Assembly (NCBI GenBank): GCA_025774605.1
Contig: JALGVR010000013.1
Coordinates: 1-36,615 of the forward strand
Reading direction: 5' to 3'
Origin: a bacterium
GTDB taxonomy: Bacteria > Electryoneota > AABM5-125-24 > Hatepunaeales > Hatepunaeaceae
Length of the DNA stretch: 36,615 nucleotides
A program made the position numbers and the translations under genes. Under the pieces are notes generated by a model that saw nothing but the letters and a program-made list of their open reading frames with translations, had not been told where the DNA came from and did not search any database. Shown here piece after piece: positions 16,813 to 25,503 of this stretch. The stretch's first letter is position 1, and each line of letters starts with the position of its first letter.

Positions 16813-17394
16813 ATGTCCGTTCAACTCGCGATACTCGGCTTTCTGCGCGAACGCAACTATCACGGATATGAACTTAAGAAATCCATTGAAAGCCGGATGG
16901 GAGCCTGGACCGACATCAAATTCGGTTCGATCTACCATGCCCTGAATCATCTTGAGAAATCAGGATTCGTGCGCAACGTGGAAACCTTGCGAAAGAGTGG
17001 TAAGCCGGCACGGAGCATCTACGCGATAACAGACGACGGCCGCCATGAGTTCAGGAGACTGCTGCGTGAAAATATTATCAAAATGCAGATGGTCTATCTC
17101 AAGGAGGATGTCGGTGTTTTTTTCGGTGGTCACCTGGAAAAGACGGAACTGGCGGAAATCCTTGAACAACGAATACAGGCACTCGGTGAAGCGAAAAACA
17201 AACTACTGAAACACAAAAACATGGTTGGTCAATATGCCCCCGACTGCATAAACGTCGCCAACTGGCTGGTAACGCACCATATCATGCACTTAGAGGTCGA
17301 GATAAAGTGGTTTCGCGGTATCGTGAAGGAGTTGCTTGCCGGGAAGCTGTATCCATCCGAAAATGGTGTTGCAGGGAAGAAACAGGCTTGGTGA
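16813..17394 (+). CDS. PadR-family transcriptional regulator
   Basis: Winged-helix repressor family that often controls efflux genes in response to small aromatic or toxic molecules. The N-terminal domain shows the hallmarks LAILGFLRERNYHGYELKKSI, FGSIYHALNHLEKSGFV and RSIYAITDDGRHEFRRLL (residues 6 to about 85). The C-terminal half is a helical dimerisation domain (VinR/PadR-C-like). Length 193 aa is typical. It has its own ribosome site (AGGGTGAAGT) and sits between the two pump modules, 20 bases after the cold-shock gene. The palindrome upstream of the tolC-like gene (10857-10872) is a plausible target; none is evident before this gene. Confidence 0.9.
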   Translation: MSVQLAILGFLRERNYHGYELKKSIESRMGAWTDIKFGSIYHALNHLEKSGFVRNVETLRKSGKPARSIYAITDDGRHEFRRLLRENIIKMQMVYLKEDVGVFFGGHLEKTELAEILEQRIQALGEAKNKLLKHKNMVGQYAPDCINVANWLVTHHIMHLEVEIKWFRGIVKELLAGKLYPSENGVAGKKQAW

Positions 17395-17472
17395 AAGATC
17401 ACTATTGTCTGACCATACGACAACAGCACATACGCGGGTTCGGAGTCTGTCCTTCAAAACAAGGCAAGGGAG

Positions 17473-18594
17473 ATGAAAAAAACCATACGGATAGTCGTTA
17501 TTGCGGTTACTCTTATAATTATAGTAATGGTCGTGGGGATAAGCAGCCGCGACAGCTCCATCAAACGTGAAACGCCGGCTTTGACCCCGGACACGACCGC
17601 GCTTGAGAATGAAATGCCGGTAGCCGGCGTCAGACTGGAGCCCACCGAGTTTTACGAGATTATCAGCGCCAGCGGTGTTCTGGAAGCCTGGCGGCGAACG
17701 ATCCTGAGTTCGGAAACCGGGGGGCGGGTAGTAAAATGGAATGCTGAATTGGGTGAGCGGATAAGTGAAGGGGAAGTGATTCTTTTTCTCGATGACGAAG
17801 TCGCTGAACTGCGCCACCATCAGGCGGAAGCGGCGCTGGAGAGCGCCCGGATAGCCGCAGCCAAGGCGAAGCGTGATTTCGAACGCCAGCAGTCGCTGTA
17901 CGAAAAAGGCGACCTGTCCGATAATCTGATCGAAGCCGCCGAGCTGGCGCTCAAGCAGGCCGAAGCCGGTTTGAAAGCCGCTGAAGCCGCCGCCGGACTT
18001 GCAGGGCGCGCATTCCGGGAAACCAGGGTCGAAATGCCGTTCACCGGCCGACTGTCCGCCAGGCTTGTATCGATCGGTCAAAGCGTAATGCCGGGTTCGC
18101 CGGTGGCGGAGGTTGTTCAGACCGATCCCATTAAAATCACGGTCGGTCTGTCAGAGAACGATATAGTCAAAGTCCGCCCCGGCCAGGGCGTCACCATCAC
18201 CACAGTCGGATGGGGCGATCGTGAATTCAGCGGCGTGGTTCACGCGGTCGGAGCCGCCACGGACGCCGCAACGCACATGTTTCCAGTGGAGATCGCCGTT
18301 CCAAACGGACAATTCGAAATCAGACCGGGCATGGCCGCCGCGGTCGATATCCTGGTCAGGGTATACAAGGATGCCCTGGTTGCCCCGCAGGATGCGCTGA
18401 ACAACTACGGTGACCGGGTAAGCTGTTTCTTCGCCCGGGATGAGCGCGCCGTCGAAAAGACCGTCAAGATCAGCCAGCCTAATGCCGGGATGGTGATGCT
18501 GACCGCCGGAGCCGATCCGGGCGACACACTGATCACCCTCGGCAGCGCCAACTTGAGATCGGGTCAGAGAATTTCACTGTCCATAGAAGAATGA
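17473..18594 (+). CDS. RND periplasmic adaptor (membrane fusion protein) 2
   Basis: Second AcrA/HlyD-type adaptor, paired with RND pump 2. N-terminal anchor helix (about residues 5-23), then an acidic linker. The barrel-sandwich first half is RTILSSETGGRVVKWNAELGERISEGEVI. A long alanine-rich alpha-hairpin spans about 110-185 (AALESARIAAAKAKRDFERQQ, then ALKQAEAGLKAAEAAAG), followed by RVEMPFTGRLSARLVSIGQSVMPGSPVAEV and a beta-barrel domain. The ATG is preceded by AAGGCAAGGGAG. It is only distantly similar to adaptor 1 by eye, so the two modules are not a simple recent duplication. The gap to the pump is 10 bases. Confidence 0.92.
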   Translation: MKKTIRIVVIAVTLIIIVMVVGISSRDSSIKRETPALTPDTTALENEMPVAGVRLEPTEFYEIISASGVLEAWRRTILSSETGGRVVKWNAELGERISEGEVILFLDDEVAELRHHQAEAALESARIAAAKAKRDFERQQSLYEKGDLSDNLIEAAELALKQAEAGLKAAEAAAGLAGRAFRETRVEMPFTGRLSARLVSIGQSVMPGSPVAEVVQTDPIKITVGLSENDIVKVRPGQGVTITTVGWGDREFSGVVHAVGAATDAATHMFPVEIAVPNGQFEIRPGMAAAVDILVRVYKDALVAPQDALNNYGDRVSCFFARDERAVEKTVKISQPNAGMVMLTAGADPGDTLITLGSANLRSGQRISLSIEE

Positions 18595-18604
18595 CAGAGC
18601 CTCC

Positions 18605-21600
18605 ATGTCAATAATTCGTTACTCGGTAAAGAATCCGGTAATCGTTAATATAATTACCGGCGCCATTCTAATCCTGGGGATCATCAGCCTGATCGAGCTG
18701 CCGCGCGAACTCCATCCAAAGGTTTCCTTCAACTGGATATTCATCATTGTTCCCTTCCCGGGGGTCGGTGCGGAGGAAGTTGAAATGCTGATCAACGTCC
18801 CGGTCGAGGATGCTATAGAGGACATCGACGATATCAGGCTTATCAGCAGTGATGCCAACGAGGGCGGCGGATTCATAATGGTTCAGTTCGAGGATATCGA
18901 CGATGCGACATTCCGCAGCCGGTTTATCGAAGTGGAGCGCGAGGTCAACAATCTCGACCTGCCGGAGGGTTCGCTCGACCCGATCGTGGATGACTTAGAC
19001 ACCGACGACTTCATGCCGATCATTTCCGTCTCAATTGCAGGGGACATTCCGGAAGAACAACTAAGAGAACTGACCCGGCATTTACGCGATGACCTGATGG
19101 ACATCAAGGGCGTTGGTCAGGTGGCGATGACCGGTGTCCGCGAGCGTGAGATATGGATTGAAGTAGATCCGCAGAAGCTTTACCAGCACAGGCTTTCTCT
19201 GAGCCGGATAGCAGGTGCGATCTCGGCCAGAAACCTGAACATGCCGGCAGGCGGAATGGATGTCGGCAGGGAGTCGTACCTGCTTAGAACCATCGGCGAG
19301 GTACAGTCGCCGGAAGATTTCAAGAGCGTGATCGTCCGCTGGAGCCCGCGCGGGAACCATCTCCACCTCGGTGAAATCGCTTCGGTTACTGACCGCTGGA
19401 AGAGGGAATCCACCCGCTCGCGCCTGGACGGTCAACCGGCAGCCACCCTGTCGATCTCCAAGAAGGCAAATGCCAACTCCATCGATGTCATCGAACGTGT
19501 GAAGGAGATCGCCGAGGGTTATCGCGGTCGTCTGCCGATGGGAACCCGTCTCGTTTTCACCAATGACAACTCGATCTACATCAAGGATATTCTGCATAAA
19601 CTGCAGAACAACGCGATAATCGGCTTCCTGCTGGTGATAATAATTCTCAACCTGTTCATGGGTTTCAGGAACTCTCTGGTGGCGGCGATCGGCATTCCGG
19701 TGGCGTTTATGGCGACCTTCACCTTCATGAACTACAGCGGTCAGACCTTCAACGGCGGTTCGCTGTTCGGGCTGATCCTGATCCTGGGTGTGGTTGTGGA
19801 TGACGCCATCATCGTCGTGGAGAACTGTTTCCGGCATCGACAGCGGGGCGAGTCGCGCAGGGAGGCGGCGATTTCGGGGACAACGGAGGTTCTTGGACCG
19901 GTCATCTCGGCGACACTGACCACCATCGCCGCATTTCTGCCGCTGGTTCTGATGACCGGCGTCATGGGCAAGTTCATGCGCATCATCCCGATAGTTGTCT
20001 GCCTGACGCTGGTGGCTTCTTTGGTGGAGGTTTTTCTGATTGCACCTTCGCACTTCGCGGAGTGGGGCGGATTGCGCGGGTTTGGCGGCGACAGGTGGTT
20101 CCGGCGACTTAAGACGATTTATTCCAGGATGTTGATATGGACAATTCGCCGTCGTTTCCTGGTCGGTCCCGCCCTGTTATTTATTATTGTCCTGCAGGTG
20201 ATGGTGTTGGCATTGGGATTGATACCGGTCGACTTCTTCCACGAGGATGAGATCTCGCAGTTCTACATCCACGTCACCATGCCGCCAGGGACGAGACTGG
20301 ATGACACAGACCGGGTGATCGGGCGGGTCGAAGCGATGGCGCGCATGCTGCCGGAGGAGGAGGTTCACACGGTCATCGGCAATGTCGGGCTTCTTCAGAG
20401 ACAGGATGACTGGATCTATGCCGACAACGTTGGTCAGGTGATCGTTGATCTCGTGGAGAGTGAACTGCGCGACAGGTCGATGGATGAGATCATCGACGAG
20501 ATGCGAGGCGATATCAAGAAGATCGAGGGACCGGTTGATATCAGGGTCGAGAAGATATCCGGCGGTCCGCCGGTCGGGAAACCGGTGGCGGTGAAGGTCA
20601 AGGGCAAATATCTGGACGAATTGGCGCAGGTTGCCGACGAGGTGAAGGCGATCCTGGCAACCATCCCGGGAGTTTACGATATCGGTGATGACAATCAACC
20701 GGGCAAGCAGGAGGTTAAGCTTGTCGTTGATGAAGCCAGGGCAATGCGGTATGGGTTGAGCGTCGCAGCGGTGGCAGGCGAGGTCAGAACCGCGGTCGAA
20801 GGCTCGGAGGTTACCATATTTCGCGACGCCGATGAAGAGGTTGACGTCAGGCTGAAGATGGCGGGACTTGAAGAGGCCGGCATTGAGGCGCTGCGCGGGT
20901 TGATGATAGCCGCGCCGACCGGAGCGATGGTCAGGCTGGACAACATCTGTGACTTCGAAACCGGACCGACGCTGTTCCGCATCCGCCGCTACCGCCAGGA
21001 ACGTGCGATCACTGTTTCGGCGAACGTCGACAAACGGGTGACGACTGCCGTGAAGGTCAACCGGGAAATACAGAAAAGATTTGAGAGCATCGCGCCGCGG
21101 TATCCCGGGTACACACTTGATTTTACCGGTGAAATGGAGGAATTCACGGAATCGTTCAACCAGCTTGCCAAGCTCTTCCTGTTCGGCGTGATTCTGATAT
21201 TCACCATCCTCAGTGCGCAGTTCAAGTCGATCCGCCAGTCGTTCATCATCCTGTTGACCATCCTGTTCGGTTTCATCGGCTCGATGATCGGTCTGCTTAT
21301 CATACAGAAGCCGTTCTCGTTTGTAGCCATGTATGGCATGGTGGCTCTGGCGGGGATTGCGGTCAACGATGCGATCGTGATGGTTTCATTTATCAACCGG
21401 GCCCGCGCTCGCGGCGCAGGTAAATGGCGGTCGATAATCGAATCCGGCCGTATTCGTCTCAGGCCGATTATCCTGACTTCGGTCACAACCATCCTTGGAT
21501 TGTTGCCCATGGCGGTTGGTCTGGGCGGCAAGTCTGAAGCCTGGGGACCGATGGCGAACATCATCATCTTCGGGCTGATGGCTTCAACGATATTGACTTT

Positions 21601-21715
21601 GCTGGTAATTCCGACGGTCTATTCGATAGTCGTCGACGAATGGTTCGGCCTGGCGCCGCTTAAGAGGAGGTTGACGGGGCGCAGGGGTGTAAAGGGTAAT
21701 CAGTCGGCAGTCTGA
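18605..21715 (+). CDS. RND efflux permease 2 (AcrB/HAE1-like), Asp pair present
   Basis: Second inner-membrane RND transporter, 1036 aa. Unlike pump 1 it keeps the TM4 acidic pair, GVVVDDAIIVVEN, with D399 and D400. TM10 reads GIAVNDAIVMVSF with N921-D922 in the region of the AcrB lysine. N-terminus SIIRYSVKNPVIVNIITGAILILG and the C-terminal FGLMASTILTLLVIPTVYSIV are typical. It belongs to a different RND subgroup from pump 1. The last codons (QSAV) fall within the first unit of a 16-base-period direct repeat that continues past the stop, so the tail may have been added by repeat sequence. No substrate can be assigned. Confidence 0.93.
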   Translation: MSIIRYSVKNPVIVNIITGAILILGIISLIELPRELHPKVSFNWIFIIVPFPGVGAEEVEMLINVPVEDAIEDIDDIRLISSDANEGGGFIMVQFEDIDDATFRSRFIEVEREVNNLDLPEGSLDPIVDDLDTDDFMPIISVSIAGDIPEEQLRELTRHLRDDLMDIKGVGQVAMTGVREREIWIEVDPQKLYQHRLSLSRIAGAISARNLNMPAGGMDVGRESYLLRTIGEVQSPEDFKSVIVRWSPRGNHLHLGEIASVTDRWKRESTRSRLDGQPAATLSISKKANANSIDVIERVKEIAEGYRGRLPMGTRLVFTNDNSIYIKDILHKLQNNAIIGFLLVIIILNLFMGFRNSLVAAIGIPVAFMATFTFMNYSGQTFNGGSLFGLILILGVVVDDAIIVVENCFRHRQRGESRREAAISGTTEVLGPVISATLTTIAAFLPLVLMTGVMGKFMRIIPIVVCLTLVASLVEVFLIAPSHFAEWGGLRGFGGDRWFRRLKTIYSRMLIWTIRRRFLVGPALLFIIVLQVMVLALGLIPVDFFHEDEISQFYIHVTMPPGTRLDDTDRVIGRVEAMARMLPEEEVHTVIGNVGLLQRQDDWIYADNVGQVIVDLVESELRDRSMDEIIDEMRGDIKKIEGPVDIRVEKISGGPPVGKPVAVKVKGKYLDELAQVADEVKAILATIPGVYDIGDDNQPGKQEVKLVVDEARAMRYGLSVAAVAGEVRTAVEGSEVTIFRDADEEVDVRLKMAGLEEAGIEALRGLMIAAPTGAMVRLDNICDFETGPTLFRIRRYRQERAITVSANVDKRVTTAVKVNREIQKRFESIAPRYPGYTLDFTGEMEEFTESFNQLAKLFLFGVILIFTILSAQFKSIRQSFIILLTILFGFIGSMIGLLIIQKPFSFVAMYGMVALAGIAVNDAIVMVSFINRARARGAGKWRSIIESGRIRLRPIILTSVTTILGLLPMAVGLGGKSEAWGPMANIIIFGLMASTILTLLVIPTVYSIVVDEWFGLAPLKRRLTGRRGVKGNQSAV

Positions 21716-21728
21716 TCAGTCGGTAGTC
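21699..21728 (+). repeat. Two-unit direct repeat across a stop codon
   Basis: ATCAGTCGGCAGTC (21699-21712) and ATCAGTCGGTAGTC (21715-21728) match at 13 of 14 positions with a 16-base period. The RND-2 stop codon (TGA, 21713-21715) lies between them. Confidence 0.6.
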
Positions 21729-21734
21729 CGGTTG

Positions 21735-21768
21735 CCCGCATGCGTGCAGATTGTGGGGATGGTGCGGG
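21735..21768. terminator. Weak hairpin between convergent genes
   Basis: CCCGCA (21735-21740) pairs with TGCGGG (21763-21768), followed by a T-rich TTGATTATT on the plus strand. The loop is long (22 bases), so this is a weak candidate terminator between the RND-2 gene and the oppositely oriented NapC-like gene. Confidence 0.25.
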
Positions 21769-21808
21769 TTGATTATTCCCCGTGTTTTATAGTGGGCAAA
21801 AGTTACGT

Positions 21809-23296
21809 CTAATCACCCATGTAGTCGATGAATTCCCGTCGCAGGTAGCGGTGGATTTCCCGGGTCGCATCGGTTGTATCGCCGCCTGTCGGCAGCAGGT
21901 ATTCGAAAGGTTCATCGCCCTCCAACGCCAGGATCGAGTGACAGAGCGTGCAATCCATGGATATCGCTTCACCCTCTTCGTCCACCAGGTTACTGTTGTG
22001 ACAGCGCAGGCAGCCGCGCCCGAAACGGTGACCCAGATGATTGGGGTAGCTGCCCCAGGTGATGTTCATACCCGGGTGGATGTTGCGCTGGTAGATCTCC
22101 TGAGCGGTTTCAACTGCAGCCTCCGGGGCTTGAGTGTCCTCAGTTCTGAGACCGCTGTAAAACCCTTGCAGACGGGTGTCGATCATCTTCATGCCGTTTG
22201 CCTTGTCCGGGTAATTTTTGATCAGAGCTCCCAACACCTCGCGCTTCACAAACGGCAGCCTCCTGTCGATCAATCCCCGTTGCATGCGCCGGTCGATCGC
22301 CCACTCCGGCTTCTCGTATATATGCGTGGCGCGGTTGTGGCAGTCAACGCAGTCCATGGTGCGAACAGATGCCGGTTCGGTTGGGGTGTTCGGCGGCTTC
22401 GTGTTGTGAAACCGCTTGAAATTGCCGTCCCGTCCACGGACATCGACCCAGATCATCTCCTCGCGTTCATCGTTTACGGAGGCATAACGCAGCTCGTTCG
22501 CCCGTGACACGTGCCAATGACTGCCCCGTTCAAGTCCTCTCTCGCCTGATCCGATTTTCATCAACAGGGTTGTGTACCTGGGCGTCGAGAGCGAATCGGT
22601 ATCATAGTGAACGATGGTTTTAATGCGGTTTCCGTGAAACATGTCAGGCCAATGGCACTTCTCGCAGGTCTCTCTCGCCGGTCTGAGGTTGCGAACCGGG
22701 GTCGGAATCGGGCGTTCGTAGAGGTTGAACGTAACCGAAATCATCTGCCATACGCCGTTGAACTTGGAGTCGATCAGCGCGTCCAGTCCTTCACCGACAT
22801 GGCATTCGACACACTTGACGTGTGCGTGAGGCGAAACCTGGTAGGTCGTCCACTCCGGATTCATCACTGAATGACAGGCTGTGCCGCAAAAGTGCGGCTG
22901 ATCCATGAAGTTCAGCATCCGCATCCCGCCGAGGCTGAGGAATAACAGGTTAATCAGCGTCAGTATTATAACCGTCCGGGACAGCCTCGCACAAAAAGTC
23001 TGCGCCGCGAGATCGTCCTCGTCGAACCTTTTTGTCAGCAGTTCTTTTAAGGATTCGCCCGTTTTCCGCCGCCAGATCATCCAGCCGAAAGGAATCAGCA
23101 ACAGCCCTGTGATGAACAGAGCCGGCAGTGCGAGGTATGTGATCAGTCCGATGTAAGCGTTGGTAAGCGCACCTGTGAACCAGAGCAACTGAAGGAAAAC
23201 GAATACTATAAACGACGAGGTGACCAGCGCCGCGCCCAGCTTGCTGAAACCGTTGACAGAAATTCCCTTCAGGAATTTCAGGTACCAGTTCCGCAT
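21809..23296 (-). CDS. NapC/NrfH-like membrane multiheme cytochrome c
   Basis: Probable membrane quinol dehydrogenase passing electrons to a periplasmic partner. Three membrane segments (about 20-42, 48-75, 108-124) come first, where simple NapC/NrfH proteins have one. The heme domain follows with six sites. The first is CGTACH (137-142), a CX3CH spacing; the others are standard: CVECH (162), CEKCH (211), CVDCH, CLRCH and CTLCH. The stretch SVMNPEWTTYQVSPHAHVKC matches the NapC/NirT pattern after heme 1. Length 495 aa is long for the family. Its ATG is one base after the TAG of the octaheme gene, so they are co-translated and very likely partners, as cytochrome cM552-type proteins are to HAO. 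Confidence 0.85.
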   Translation of the reverse strand: MRNWYLKFLKGISVNGFSKLGAALVTSSFIVFVFLQLLWFTGALTNAYIGLITYLALPALFITGLLLIPFGWMIWRRKTGESLKELLTKRFDEDDLAAQTFCARLSRTVIILTLINLLFLSLGGMRMLNFMDQPHFCGTACHSVMNPEWTTYQVSPHAHVKCVECHVGEGLDALIDSKFNGVWQMISVTFNLYERPIPTPVRNLRPARETCEKCHWPDMFHGNRIKTIVHYDTDSLSTPRYTTLLMKIGSGERGLERGSHWHVSRANELRYASVNDEREEMIWVDVRGRDGNFKRFHNTKPPNTPTEPASVRTMDCVDCHNRATHIYEKPEWAIDRRMQRGLIDRRLPFVKREVLGALIKNYPDKANGMKMIDTRLQGFYSGLRTEDTQAPEAAVETAQEIYQRNIHPGMNITWGSYPNHLGHRFGRGCLRCHNSNLVDEEGEAISMDCTLCHSILALEGDEPFEYLLPTGGDTTDATREIHRYLRREFIDYMGD

Positions 23297-23297
23297 G

Positions 23298-24632
23298 CTA
23301 CTTCAACTCCGGTTGAAAGAAATCACCGTACATCTCCATCATTTTACCGGATTTGATGTCCTTTTTCAGGTCGGCTGTCGGTCTGTTCAACCAACTGTGC
23401 ATCGGGTCGGTGGCGAGAAGTCTGTCGATATAGGCAATCGATTCACTGTCGCCGATGTCCCGCACTTCAGGGATGAACTTGAAGTAAAAGTGCTGGGCGA
23501 CATCGTAGATGCCGTGCCACCAGGTATAATCCGGCCCCATCATCGACGCACCGTGCCGCGCCCGCCTGCCCTCGTGGTGCCAGAGCTCCCAGTATGTCCA
23601 CTCGACCTTGTTGCTGAACGCCGCCGGGTTCTTCAGCGCCTTGTTTTTCTTCAGGATCTCCATCACCTTGCCGGCAGGTTTGGCGAACTTCTCATTATAC
23701 AGGTTCACCAATCCGTCGAACTGGTAGAAATGGCCGTCCACGAACACCTGGCTGTGGCAGGCGCTGCAGACGTCCTTCATGCTGTTCCGCTTCTCCATCC
23801 AGCCCTTGGTGTGCTTGGAGACCTTGGGGCGCAGCGTCCAGGATATGCGTTTCCCGGCGTCGTGCGTGATCTTCTGCAGGCTGGTGGCTGACAGGTGACA
23901 CGTCGCGCATGTCGGAGCGGCGAAGTAATCCTGCCCGACGACCCAGCGGTCGCCGGTAAGGTTCATCCTGTCGATGTTGGTGAAGTAGGCAATCCCGTGC
24001 TTTGATTCTTCGTAGATCTCCTTCTGAGGATGATCGGGACCGAGGTGGCATTTGCCGCAGGTCTCCGGCTGGCGGGCCTGACGACGGGAGAAGTCGTGAC
24101 GGGCGTGGCAGGCGTTGCACGAGCCCAGAGTTCCATCGGGGTTGATTCGGCCGATACCGGAATTGGGCCAAGACTGCTGTGCCAGTTTGTTTGGGGAGTG
24201 GGGGTCGATCTTGACCTTGGTACCGTGGCAACTCTCGCAGCCGGCGATCGCCACCGGTGCGCCACCGGCCACATAAGCCAGGTAGGCATCGTTGGATTCG
24301 AGTATCTGACCGGCGGCGGCATGGTGCGACGGCGTAAATTCGGCCGTTTCATGGTTGTGGCACTTGCCACAGTCGTTTGGCGTGACGAGTGTGCTGATGT
24401 AGGCGCCGTTATGCATATAGGCGTCCGGCTCGCCTTTCTTCGCCGCGTGGCAATCGTAGCATGTGACATTATGCCGCGCGTGCTGCGATTCGTACCACTG
24501 GTGGTACAATCCCGGTGAAATCTCCTTGTGGCAGGTCATACACTTGCCGGGGATCGGATTGTCCGCGGCCAAGATGATGTTGATGGAGATTATAGTGAAG
24601 AGAACGACGAAAAGAAGGGTTTTTTGTGTCAT
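23298..24632 (-). CDS. Octaheme cytochrome c, hydroxylamine oxidoreductase (HAO)-like
   Basis: Periplasmic octaheme cytochrome. A signal peptide (to about residue 23, ILAAD) precedes eight CxxCH heme sites at C31, C58, C88, C132, C172, C192, C242 and C289. HAO-family segments are clear: YEESKHGIAYFTN (207-219), HDAGKRISWTLRPKVS (257-272) and the late HEGRRARHGASMMGPDYTWWHG. HAO proteins oxidise hydroxylamine in nitrifiers and anammox bacteria, while relatives paired with NapC-type proteins are thought to reduce nitrite or hydroxylamine. The membrane quinol dehydrogenase next door and the absence of nitrification genes favour the reductive type. Whether the heme-crosslinking tyrosine is present I could not establish. 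Good ribosome site (AAGGAGCAGGTC). Confidence 0.85.
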   Translation of the reverse strand: MTQKTLLFVVLFTIISINIILAADNPIPGKCMTCHKEISPGLYHQWYESQHARHNVTCYDCHAAKKGEPDAYMHNGAYISTLVTPNDCGKCHNHETAEFTPSHHAAAGQILESNDAYLAYVAGGAPVAIAGCESCHGTKVKIDPHSPNKLAQQSWPNSGIGRINPDGTLGSCNACHARHDFSRRQARQPETCGKCHLGPDHPQKEIYEESKHGIAYFTNIDRMNLTGDRWVVGQDYFAAPTCATCHLSATSLQKITHDAGKRISWTLRPKVSKHTKGWMEKRNSMKDVCSACHSQVFVDGHFYQFDGLVNLYNEKFAKPAGKVMEILKKNKALKNPAAFSNKVEWTYWELWHHEGRRARHGASMMGPDYTWWHGIYDVAQHFYFKFIPEVRDIGDSESIAYIDRLLATDPMHSWLNRPTADLKKDIKSGKMMEMYGDFFQPELK

Positions 24633-24740
24633 GACCTGCTCCTTTTTTGGCTCCCGCCGGATTTCAAGCGTATGTAACCCGGCGGAAACCTTAAATTGCG
24701 GCTGTTCAGTGCATGTTCTCAGCAGTGATTTTACATTCGC
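24633..24740 (-). promoter_or_regulatory. Leader between sdhB and the octaheme gene, with stem-loop
   Basis: In this 108-base gap CCGCCGG (24654-24660) pairs exactly with CCGGCGG (24679-24685). There is no T-tract on either strand, so it is more likely an mRNA structure or processing site just ahead of the ribosome site than a terminator. No convincing separate promoter was found, leaving open whether the cytochromes are read through from sdh. Confidence 0.3.
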
Positions 24741-25445
24741 TTAATACTTTTCGGCAATCACCTTCCGTTTCAGGAGCGATATGCCGTGTGTTATTTTCAG
24801 GTTCTTCGGACAGGCGTCCATGCAGTTGAAAATCGTGTGGCAGCGCCAAAGTCCGTGCCTGTTGTCCAGCGCCTCCAGCCGTTCCTCGCTGCCCTTGTCG
24901 CGCGTGTCGAATTCGTAGCGGTACGCCTTGTAAAGCGCCGCCGGTCCGATGTATTCCGGATCGGTCCAGAAGGATGGGCAGCTTGAAGTGCAGGACATGC
25001 AGAGGATGCAGGCAATCGGGTCAGATATGCGCTTGAACTCCTCGGGGGACTGCAGCCTCTCACGATCCGGGGGGGGCTCTTCGTTGATCAGGTATGGTTT
25101 TACCGCCGCTAAATGCTCGAAGAAGGGATCCATATTAACAGCCAGATCCTTGATAACCTCGAAACTGGGCAATGGATCGAGCACGATGGTCTTTTTCTTC
25201 ATTGGTTCGATCTGCGTTTCGCATGCCAAACCGTTGATACCGTTGATCTTCATGGCACAGGATCCACAAATACCTGAACGACAACTCTTACGATAGGAAA
25301 GCGTTCCGTCCTGATGCCATTTGATCTCGTTAAGCGCGTCCAGCACCGTCATGCCGGGTGAGGTCTGGACGGTATAAGATTTGTAATGTTGCTTCGCTTC
25401 CTCCTGCTGTGGGTCGAAGCGTGAAATTTTGAATGTAACTTGCAT
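24741..25445 (-). CDS. sdhB: Succinate dehydrogenase/fumarate reductase iron-sulfur subunit
   Basis: Carries electrons between the flavin subunit and quinone through three clusters. The [2Fe-2S] site is CRSGICGSC plus a later GLAC, the [4Fe-4S] site is CILCMSCTSSCP, and the [3Fe-4S] site is CHTIFNCMDACPK. The frame is open to a TTG at 25499, but those 18 extra codons run through a dispersed repeat (25470-25482) and do not fit the family, so I start at the ATG at 25443-25445 (234 aa). No strong ribosome site is seen there. It lies 58 bases after sdhA. Direction (succinate oxidation or fumarate reduction) cannot be read from sequence. Confidence 0.94.
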   Translation of the reverse strand: MQVTFKISRFDPQQEEAKQHYKSYTVQTSPGMTVLDALNEIKWHQDGTLSYRKSCRSGICGSCAMKINGINGLACETQIEPMKKKTIVLDPLPSFEVIKDLAVNMDPFFEHLAAVKPYLINEEPPPDRERLQSPEEFKRISDPIACILCMSCTSSCPSFWTDPEYIGPAALYKAYRYEFDTRDKGSEERLEALDNRHGLWRCHTIFNCMDACPKNLKITHGISLLKRKVIAEKY

Positions 25446-25469
25446 CTGTATTCTCGGCTTAACTGTTAT

Positions 25470-25482
25470 CTTGGAGGGCGGG
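25470..25482. repeat. Half-copy of a dispersed inverted repeat
   Basis: CTTGGAGGGCGGG matches the arms of the palindromic element at 10561-10640 (CTTGGAGGACGGG and, on the other strand, CTTGGAGGGCGGA). The partner arm is missing here. It lies in the sdhA-sdhB gap. Confidence 0.4.
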
Positions 25483-25503
25483 TTTTCAACCAACCCCAAA
25501 ACT

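Noticed and set aside
19082-20053. Minus-strand frame of 323 codons inside RND pump 2
   Set aside because: Antisense shadow, His/Gln/Arg-rich composition typical of reverse-frame translation.
23298-24632. Evidence of a nitrifier
   Set aside because: The HAO-like gene comes without ammonia monooxygenase or cytochrome c554 genes and with a quinol dehydrogenase; a reductive or detoxifying role is more likely.
25446-25499. 18-codon extension of SdhB from a TTG
   Set aside because: It runs through a dispersed repeat and is not family-like; the ATG at 25445 matches normal SdhB length.
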